Shown here one piece after another: positions 16,495-23,477 of a stretch of 64,000 nt of DNA (positions are counted from its first letter, which is position 1; each line of letters starts with the position of its first letter). The position numbers and the translations under genes are program-made. The notes beneath the pieces were generated by a model, which did not search any database, was not told the DNA's origin, and worked only from the letters and a program-made list of their open reading frames with translations. The stretch covers positions 1 through 64,000 of the forward strand of contig DATBYF010000137.1 of NCBI GenBank assembly GCA_036513895.1. The letters are read 5' to 3'. Source of the stretch: Palsa-147 sp036513895. GTDB taxonomy: Bacteria > Acidobacteriota > Terriglobia > Acidiferrales > UBA7541.

Positions 16495-18752
16495 TGCGAT
16501 ACACCGCTCAAAGATTCCTGGTCGCTCTTCTTTCAATAGGTATATGCGCGGCGCCCGCGATGTCACAATCGCAACAACAATCGGCTCCGCCAACAGCCGT
16601 CCCCGCGCCGCCGCCTCCTCTACCCGACGCGACTCGACCGCCGAACCAAGCGCCGCCGCTACGCACAACTTCGGACCTCGTCCGCATTGACGTGGAAGTA
16701 GTCGACCGTTCCGGTGCTCCAATGAAGGGCTTGCGCGCCGATCAATTCACAGTCAGCGATAACGGCAAGCCGCAAAAGATTTCCACATTCGTTTACGCTG
16801 ATATCGAAGCGATCGAGCACGCCGACAATGAAGATCAAAAGCCAATTACGATTCCCGTAGATAGTCCGACACCGCTGCCGGAAGAAGCCGTGACTAATAC
16901 GGTGCGCGACCGGCGGCTTCTCGTACTCTTCTTCGATATGACATCGATGGAAAATGACGATCTTCTTCGCGCCCACGATGCCGCGCAGAAGTTCATTGAT
17001 AAGCAGATGACGCCGGCGGACCTCGTCTCCGTGGTGACCTACGGTAATCGCCTCTCCGTCTGGGCCGACTTCACCAACGATCGAAAAGTGCTCGCCAAAG
17101 CGATTGCGCGCCTCATTCCGGGCGTTTCCGCCGATCTCGCCGATAATCCCTACGCCGCGGCGCAGAACGGCGAATATGACGTCCAGGAGTACACCGGAGC
17201 GGCGTACACCGCGGATGAAACGGAATTCAACGTCTTCAATACCGATCAGAAACTCGCCGCCGTCGAAGGGCTCGCGAATGTTCTCGGCGCGATTCCTGGC
17301 AGAAAAGCCATCGTTCAATTCACCGGTGGAATCACGCAGACCGGCGAGGAGAACCGCACCGAATTGCGCGCAGCCACCGACGCGGCGAATCGCGCGGACG
17401 TGTCCATCTACTCGATCGACGCGCGAGGATTATTCGCCACGGTGCCCGGCGGCGATGCCACCGCGAATGCGGCAACAGGAACGTCGATGTTTACGGGCGC
17501 GTCCGTCTATCATCAAACCGATCAGCGCCAGGATTCACGAGATACGCTCGCGACACTGTCATCCGACACGGGCGGCCACGCGTTTTTCGATCTCGGCGAT
17601 CTCAGCCAAGCTTTTCCGCAAATTCAGAAAGAAAATGGCGGCTACTACTTGGTCGGGTACACTCTCGCCGCGAACATCAAACGCGATGGCACATGGCACA
17701 GCATCCACGTGAAGGTCGACGCGCCGGGAGCTCATGTCCGCTATCGCGAGGGATACTACGCGCCGCGAGATTTCCAGCATCTTCAAAAAGAAGATCGGGA
17801 TCAGCAGCTCGCCGATTCGCTCGCATCAGAAAATCCGATTGTGGAGCTGGCCGTCGCGGTAGAGACTTCCATATTCCGGGTAAACGACCAGCAGTTCTAC
17901 GTTCCGATCTCAGCGAAGCTATCTTCAAGCGCGCTGGAATGGGCGCAGAAACGCGGCCAACATCAAGCCGGATTCGATTTTGCGGCTGAGGTTCGCGTTG
18001 CTTCGACGGGCCGCGTGGTCGCTTATCTCCGCGACACCATTCAAGTGCACCTCGATCAGGAACGCTTCCAGCAGGTGAATCAAAGCAGCCTTCTGTATCA
18101 GGGAGGAGTGTTGTTGGTGCCGGGAAGTTACGAATTAAAATTCGTCGCGCGCGAGGACGAAACGGGCAAGATCGGCATCTTTGAACAATCGCTGCTAATC
18201 CCCGTGCCGCCTGCAGACAAGATTACTCTCAGCTCAGTTTTGCTCTCAAGTCAGCTCGTGCCCGTGGAGAAAACATCGGAGGTGCAAACGAAGGGCCAGG
18301 GAGTTCGTGCCAAGCTGGCGGCATCGCCACTCGAGATGGAAGGCACGCGCATCGTGCCGAGCGTCACGCGCTTCTTCGACCAACAGCAAACTCTCTATGT
18401 CTTCTTCCAAGCTTACTATCCCGAGAAATCCGAGAAGTCGCAAACGTTCGATCCGAATTCATTGCGCGCGGGTCTCATATTTTTCCGCAACGGATTTCAG
18501 ATCAACGCTTCGCCACTCCTCGCGCCCACCGAAGTTGACGCGAAGTCGCACACCGCGTCATTCCGAATCAGTCTTCCTCTCGCGAAACTGCCCACCGGCC
18601 GCTACACCGTGCAAGCCATCGTGATTGCGCCTGGAACGCAGCACTCCGCGTTCGGCCGCGCACACCTCGCTCTAATCCAGCCGCCCGCCGCACCTAATCC
18701 CGCTGCTAGCCCCGCACAGGTTCCTGCTGCCCAACCCTCGTCGCATCCCTAG
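16494..18752 (+). CDS. VWFA-related (acidobacterial type) secreted protein
   Basis: A 752-residue secreted protein. A signal peptide and a Pro/Gln-rich spacer come first. Next is the domain TTSDLVRIDVEVVDRSGAPMKGL (read as VRIDVEVVDRSGAPMKGL) with FTVSDNGKPQKIS. A von Willebrand A domain follows at about 140-380: LLVLFFDMTSM, a MIDAS-like DxTSM, then FTGGITQTGEEN and YSIDARGLF. The order and wording match the acidobacterial VWFA-related family. The C-terminal half is beta-rich (PVPPADKITLSSVLLSSQL). It begins inside the receptor stop codon (TGATG), so translation is coupled; the pair recurs in this phylum by my recollection. Function is unknown; metal-dependent protein binding at the cell surface is likely. 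Confidence 0.88.
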   Translation: MRYTAQRFLVALLSIGICAAPAMSQSQQQSAPPTAVPAPPPPLPDATRPPNQAPPLRTTSDLVRIDVEVVDRSGAPMKGLRADQFTVSDNGKPQKISTFVYADIEAIEHADNEDQKPITIPVDSPTPLPEEAVTNTVRDRRLLVLFFDMTSMENDDLLRAHDAAQKFIDKQMTPADLVSVVTYGNRLSVWADFTNDRKVLAKAIARLIPGVSADLADNPYAAAQNGEYDVQEYTGAAYTADETEFNVFNTDQKLAAVEGLANVLGAIPGRKAIVQFTGGITQTGEENRTELRAATDAANRADVSIYSIDARGLFATVPGGDATANAATGTSMFTGASVYHQTDQRQDSRDTLATLSSDTGGHAFFDLGDLSQAFPQIQKENGGYYLVGYTLAANIKRDGTWHSIHVKVDAPGAHVRYREGYYAPRDFQHLQKEDRDQQLADSLASENPIVELAVAVETSIFRVNDQQFYVPISAKLSSSALEWAQKRGQHQAGFDFAAEVRVASTGRVVAYLRDTIQVHLDQERFQQVNQSSLLYQGGVLLVPGSYELKFVAREDETGKIGIFEQSLLIPVPPADKITLSSVLLSSQLVPVEKTSEVQTKGQGVRAKLAASPLEMEGTRIVPSVTRFFDQQQTLYVFFQAYYPEKSEKSQTFDPNSLRAGLIFFRNGFQINASPLLAPTEVDAKSHTASFRISLPLAKLPTGRYTVQAIVIAPGTQHSAFGRAHLALIQPPAAPNPAASPAQVPAAQPSSHP

Positions 18753-18772
18753 CAGCACCTCGCTACGCCAAC

Positions 18773-20524
18773 CTACGGCTGCCTCGCCGGCCCCACTGGT
18801 CCCGCTCCGTCAGGTCGCTCGAACTCGAAAATTCCTCGCGGGTCCGACGCAATAATCAATCGATCCGGTTCCACGACAATCGCTTTCGCTCGCAACGGCG
18901 CGCCGTCAGGAGTCGCGATCAAGTAGCTGTCTAGAAGGGTGCCGTTCGCGTCGAAGTGCATCAACGCCTTCCCGATCGACGCCCAAATGTCCTTCGTCTG
19001 GGGGTCAACGCCCACAGCCGTCACCGTTGGCTTATCGTCGGCCGTTAGAAATTGGGGATCGAGATTGACTTTAATTGTCGCTGTGAAATTCGTCACGTCG
19101 CCGAAGCGCCCGTGCGGCCCATAGCCCCCAAAGCCGCCAAAACCACCGCCCCCGCCAGGCCGCCCTCCGCCTCCACCGGAGCCAACACCTCGATCAAAGG
19201 AGTGTGTGCCCCCCACACCGCCGCCAGCTAGCCCGCCTCCAATTCCACCGAGACCTACCAACACGCCCTGCCCAAGACCGTTCGTTCCGCTGCCTCCAGC
19301 ATCGCCTCCGAGCCCAAGCCCGCTGCCCTGATCAATTGCCTGTGCAGTCTGGAAATCTTGCATTGCCGCGTCGAGCCATTCCGTATCGCCCGAGATTTTT
19401 GTGTCGAGAGCGTCCTGCGCCCGGAAGCGTAACTTGAACGCACTCGAGTCGTCCGAATCATCATCATTCCCGCCGGATCCCCTCGCGCCGCTTCCTGGGC
19501 CGAGATTGAGTCGAACGTTATCTCCTTGAATGAACGCTTGCCCTGTCACAATCCCGGCACCCCTGCCCGCGCCCGAGCCTCGACCCGTTCCTGCCCCCGT
19601 CGGTCCTCCCAATCCCGAGGACAGCAGGGTCTCGAGCAAGCCTGCACTCGTCGCAGGTCCACCGCCGCCGCCAATTCTGCCGCCCAAGCCCGAGCCCACT
19701 CCGCCTGAAAGTTGGATATCGCCCGACGTGCCGATCATTGCTCCGCCGTCCAGCATCGAGGAAAAATTCAACTGCGAAATGTTAAATCCGAATTGCACTC
19801 GATCTTCGCGCTCGGGCGGCTTGTACGCGAGTTGGTCGTTCGATACCGAAGCGTCTCCGTGCGAATAGCCGAATCGGTCGAATTTGCGGATGGTTGGATT
19901 GGCAATCGTCGTGAAAGCGAAATAAATCTGGCCCTGCGAATCCCCGCTGATCCTGCCCAGACTCGCGAGCGGCGTGGCGCTCACATCCACTCCCGCATCC
20001 GCCGGGTCTCCGAAGCTGCGGATTTGCTTTCCGGTGTCGTTCATGACGAGCACCAGCCGCTTCGTTCGAAGCGTGGAAACCGCGAACTCGTCGTCCGAGA
20101 GCGCGACGACGGATGTCGGAGCAAACACTTGCACTTTGGTAACGAAAGTTCCGTCCGGTTGGAATATCTCGATCGCGTTCGCACCGCGATCCGCCACCAA
20201 AATTCGCCCGTTCGGATCAATGTCGAAATCAACTGCGTATTGGATTGGCGCACCTGCTGAACCTGAGTTTGCCAAATTTGCTTTTGGAATTTGGCCAAGC
20301 CGCTGCCCGTGCGGGCCCACGATCCAGATCACGCTGGCAGGAGTCGCAAGCACGTAATAGTTTCCCGCGGCATCGCGCTTCATTTCCGCGAGTCCCGGCC
20401 CAAATTCAGAAAAGACCCGCCCGCGCGAGATGAGGATTCTCTTGATCCCCTGCCCAGCGGCGGGAACAACGCCAACAAACAGCAGGACGACCAAAAGCGC
20501 CGCGGTGAAAGCTGTCAGTCGCAT
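18773..20524 (-). CDS. Secreted NHL-repeat-like protein with Gly-rich inserts
   Basis: A 583-residue secreted protein, convergent with the VWFA gene (20 bases between stops). It has a clean signal peptide (LTAFTAALLVVLLFVGVVPAAGQG), then beta-propeller-like repeats: FDIDPNGRILVADRGANAIEIF, FVTKVQVFAPTSVVALSDDEF and IRSFGDPADAGVD, in the style of NHL or 6-bladed propellers. The middle (about 300-500) is broken by long Gly/Ser runs such as GGGGGRPGGGGGFGGFGGYG. The C-terminus resumes propeller features (VGVDPQTKDIWASIGKALMHFDANG). The open frame extends upstream to 20872, but the signal peptide fixes the ATG at 20524. I do not know its role; a surface-exposed binding protein is a fair guess. 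Confidence 0.75.
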   Translation of the reverse strand: MRLTAFTAALLVVLLFVGVVPAAGQGIKRILISRGRVFSEFGPGLAEMKRDAAGNYYVLATPASVIWIVGPHGQRLGQIPKANLANSGSAGAPIQYAVDFDIDPNGRILVADRGANAIEIFQPDGTFVTKVQVFAPTSVVALSDDEFAVSTLRTKRLVLVMNDTGKQIRSFGDPADAGVDVSATPLASLGRISGDSQGQIYFAFTTIANPTIRKFDRFGYSHGDASVSNDQLAYKPPEREDRVQFGFNISQLNFSSMLDGGAMIGTSGDIQLSGGVGSGLGGRIGGGGGPATSAGLLETLLSSGLGGPTGAGTGRGSGAGRGAGIVTGQAFIQGDNVRLNLGPGSGARGSGGNDDDSDDSSAFKLRFRAQDALDTKISGDTEWLDAAMQDFQTAQAIDQGSGLGLGGDAGGSGTNGLGQGVLVGLGGIGGGLAGGGVGGTHSFDRGVGSGGGGGRPGGGGGFGGFGGYGPHGRFGDVTNFTATIKVNLDPQFLTADDKPTVTAVGVDPQTKDIWASIGKALMHFDANGTLLDSYLIATPDGAPLRAKAIVVEPDRLIIASDPRGIFEFERPDGAGPVGPARQP

Positions 20525-20953
20525 TCTATGCAATTGCGCTTCGGCGCAGCGGCGCGGCGGCGTATATCGAACGAAAATACTGGCGAAATGATTTTTGCCG
20601 GCGAACGCTAGGAAACGCATCCTCACACCCCAGATTTTAGTTTGCGTTGTAAGATCAGAAACCAATTGGCGGGTCAACTTGATCGTGAATCTTCTGCAGC
20701 ACAACTCAGGTGAAACAATTGAACGGCGTCCCGCTTCATCAACAGAATAACATCCACACCCAGTTACCACTTGCCCAGCGCGCGCTGAAAGGTTCCGATT
20801 TTCTTCAGCCAAATCGTAGCTGAAGCTGCCATTCGCGCGCTTTCCTTTTGTCCAACGGATTAGAAGTCGCATCGTTCCGAAGTGTTGCCCGTCTGAATAC
20901 GCACGAAGGGCCCAGGACGTACGAGGAGTCGCGTCTCCCCGCGTCCATAAGGC
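20525..20953. other. Intergenic region upstream of the NHL-type gene
   Basis: About 430 bases. The minus-strand frame stays open here, but it lacks a signal peptide or recognisable domain and precedes the real start of the NHL-type gene. It should hold that gene's promoter; I found no clear consensus site. Confidence 0.4.
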
Positions 20954-21005
20954 AAAAGAAAAACGCCCGGCCCGCGAAAAATTAACTCTCGCGAACCGGG
21001 CGTTT
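20954..21005 (-). terminator. Rho-independent terminator of the FecR/DUF6600 gene
   Basis: Read on the minus strand, a long stem (CGCCCGGTTCGCGA against TCGCGGGCCGGGCG, two G-T pairs, extended by AAA/TTT) closes on an 11-base AT-rich loop and is followed by TTCTTTT. It starts 18 bases after the stop at 21023. Confidence 0.9.
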
Positions 21006-21022
21006 GATTGATTCCGCCGCTC

Positions 21023-23086
21023 TTACGGCTTGTCCTTGTCCTTATCTAGCTTTTCCTTCGGCGGCTTCTTTTCCGTCTTCGCTGGCGGTTTGTTAGCGCT
21101 GTTTTTAGCCGGCGGTTCCTGAGCGGCGGGCGGCCGCTGCCCTTCTGTCGAAGCCGGTGGGCGAGCCACCTGCGGCCTCTCCGTTTCCGCGGGCTTCGGA
21201 GTAGTCGCCGGTGGTTTAGCTGGCGCCGGACGATCGTTCGCGGTCGGCTTTGCGGCTGGACTCGTTTCGGCCGGCTTAGCTTGCTGACTCGTGCCCGTAG
21301 CCGGCGGTTTGGCAGCCGGTTGAGCTGACGGCGGACGATCAGGTCGGTTGGCCGGAGTCGCAGCGGTCCCAGGCGCGGGTCTCGCTGGTTGAGTTGGCGG
21401 CGTGGCCGCAGGCTTGTTCGCGGCAGGCTGCGTCGGCGGAGCCGTCGCTGGCTTGCTCGCGGGAGCCGGCTGACCAGGTCTGGTTGCGGCAGCTGCAGGC
21501 GTAGGCCGAGATGTCACCGGCGGCGCCACGCGCACCGGCTGAGTTTTCGCAGCGCCGGCGGCCGGAGTCACAGGCCGAATCGTCTTCAATTGCGCCGCGG
21601 CTAGAGGCTTGCCTCCGTTGGCTTGTAACGCCTTCTGCTGTGCCGCGAACGGTACCGGTGCCGGAGGCGGCGCCGCCTTTGCAACTACAGCACGCGAAGC
21701 CACCGTTGCAGGCGGATGTGCAACACCCGTCACTCTTCCCGCTCCGAACTGGCTACGGGGTTGCGGCGCGACGCCCGCCCCAACAGCCGTACCGACAGGC
21801 GCTTTCGCAAGCACTGCAGCATTCACCTGCACCACATTTCTCGAAACAGGCTGCGCCGAAGTAAAGGCATTCTGCGACGTCGCCGTCACATAAGTGCGAT
21901 TCACGTAAGTCACGTTATTGATCGTCGTATGCGATTGATAGTTGTTGTAGACGTTCGTGACGGTAGTCCGCTCGACCACCGTATTCGTCACATTGACGTT
22001 GGTAACGTAAACGCGGCTGACCGCGTAAGGCGGCATGTAAACTTCACGCGGTCCCAACGGGAACCACGCGACGCCTACACCCACTCCCACACCAATTCCC
22101 GCGCCGCCGCCAACCCACGCTACAAGGGCAGGCGCATAAACTGGCCGGACGCCAACAACAACTGGGCCCGGCGTCCATCCCCAATATCCGCCGACCATAA
22201 CCCAGCGTCCGTAATGAAATGGCGCGTAGCCCCACGATGCGTCGTCCACCCACGTCCATCCCCACGGCGAAATCCACGCCCAGTGGCCGTAGCGATAGGG
22301 CTGCCATCCCTCCACGACGCCATTCGGCACCCACACCTGGCCATACTCCGGAACGTTCTGCCAGTGGCCGTTGTCGTCAAGGTCTTCGTAACCAACCATA
22401 TCTTGCGAGACGTACCGCGGCGCGCGATCTTCGCGGCCATTCAGACTAACGCACCACGCATCGAAATCATCTGTCGCAACCGCAGTGCCGACATCCGGCG
22501 TGAGCTGATCTGTGCCCACAAACGTTGCCGTCTGATTTGCCGTAATCGTGAACGCTTGTCCGCCGCCAGTCACTTCACCTTGACCGCCACGCACGGTGAT
22601 GATCGACGTATCACCGTTTTCATTTACACCGACGCGGTAATCGCCCGGTCGCAGCAATGAGAACGCCAGATTTGGCGTGTCAATTTCAAATGACTCGTTG
22701 TCGCCTAGCGTGTGCAGATGGACGTTGACCGTCCCTTCATTAATGCTGATCTGGGCGGTTTGATCGTCAAGATTGAGAATTGTAAACGCAGTGTTCGAAC
22801 CGAGGCGAATAGCCGCTGAACCGAGATGCAGCTCCGCGCGCGAATTCTGATCCGACCAGAGCTTGTCTCCGGTCGTGATCGGCCGGTTTACTTCCGCTGC
22901 GCCCCAATCATCGGCTCCTGCGGGCTGAACCGATACTGACCCATCGAACGACTTCAGCCGCGCTACGCGAGTAGGCGGATCGTCACCCTGCGCATCCTGT
23001 GCCGCCGCGAGCTGCGGCAGGCATGTGAACAAAAGTGCTGCCCCAAGAATCCCCGAAAGTACTTTCAACAAAGGCCAACGTGTCAT
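21023..23086 (-). CDS. FecR-domain / DUF6600-type secreted protein with Ala-Pro-Lys-rich tail
   Basis: A 687-residue secreted protein. The signal peptide is LLKVLSGILGAALLFTCLPQ and ends at AAAQD. A FecR-like domain follows (about 40-190: RVARLKSFDGSVSVQPAGAD, ITTGDKLWSDQNSRAELHLG, GTVNVHLHTLGDNESFEIDTP). Next is an aromatic-rich zone (about 230-310) with WxP/YG repeats: GHWAWISPWGWTWVDDASWG and GRWVMVGGYWGWTPGP, typical of DUF6600. The rest is Thr/Val-rich and then a long disordered Ala/Pro/Lys tail ending in KPPKEKLDKDKDKP. FecR folds often sense or signal, but no sigma factor is nearby. The ATG at 23086 has GGAGCG 8 bases upstream; the frame is open to 23158 but the signal peptide decides the start. 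Confidence 0.82.
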   Translation of the reverse strand: MTRWPLLKVLSGILGAALLFTCLPQLAAAQDAQGDDPPTRVARLKSFDGSVSVQPAGADDWGAAEVNRPITTGDKLWSDQNSRAELHLGSAAIRLGSNTAFTILNLDDQTAQISINEGTVNVHLHTLGDNESFEIDTPNLAFSLLRPGDYRVGVNENGDTSIITVRGGQGEVTGGGQAFTITANQTATFVGTDQLTPDVGTAVATDDFDAWCVSLNGREDRAPRYVSQDMVGYEDLDDNGHWQNVPEYGQVWVPNGVVEGWQPYRYGHWAWISPWGWTWVDDASWGYAPFHYGRWVMVGGYWGWTPGPVVVGVRPVYAPALVAWVGGGAGIGVGVGVGVAWFPLGPREVYMPPYAVSRVYVTNVNVTNTVVERTTVTNVYNNYQSHTTINNVTYVNRTYVTATSQNAFTSAQPVSRNVVQVNAAVLAKAPVGTAVGAGVAPQPRSQFGAGRVTGVAHPPATVASRAVVAKAAPPPAPVPFAAQQKALQANGGKPLAAAQLKTIRPVTPAAGAAKTQPVRVAPPVTSRPTPAAAATRPGQPAPASKPATAPPTQPAANKPAATPPTQPARPAPGTAATPANRPDRPPSAQPAAKPPATGTSQQAKPAETSPAAKPTANDRPAPAKPPATTPKPAETERPQVARPPASTEGQRPPAAQEPPAKNSANKPPAKTEKKPPKEKLDKDKDKP

Positions 23087-23477
23087 AGTAGGTTCGCTCC
23101 AATTTGAACTGGTAGTCTCGGCCGGTAGAGACAATACGGATTCGTGTACAACCCCCAATTACATCCTATAACGTGCAAATACCGCGCTCAAGTGCTGGAA
23201 CTCGTTAACGACCATACTGCGTCGTTCGATGCCCCACAAGCACTTAGCGGTACCGCGTTTATCGGCTAAGTTCCCTTTACGTCAACTCCAGCATCGTGGC
23301 TCGCGTTCTCGCGCCACGTCTCTCGTAGAATAGAACACGGTGGGTCTGAAATAGTTCCATCGTAGTACGTCCGTACTATAGCTCGTACCTCCAGACCCAC
23401 TGAAACTGGGCAAACGGGCAAGTGTTTTCGGCTCCGATTGGCGACTTCAAACAGCACATCGCCCGCCGGGTATCGCT
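23087..23477. other. Divergent promoter region
   Basis: About 390 bases between two divergent genes. It must hold promoters for the FecR/DUF6600 gene (minus) and the PilZ-TonB gene (plus). Apart from the palindrome at 23363-23378 I see no repeat or small gene. Confidence 0.5.
23363..23378. promoter_or_regulatory. Palindromic site, possible operator
   Basis: TAGTACG-tc-CGTACTA is a perfect 7-base dyad about 100 bases upstream of the PilZ-TonB start. Its size fits a dimeric regulator. I do not know the factor. Confidence 0.35.

Noticed and set aside
20525..20872. N-terminal extension of the NHL-type protein
   Set aside because: A clear signal peptide begins at the ATG at 20524; the upstream stretch has no such feature.
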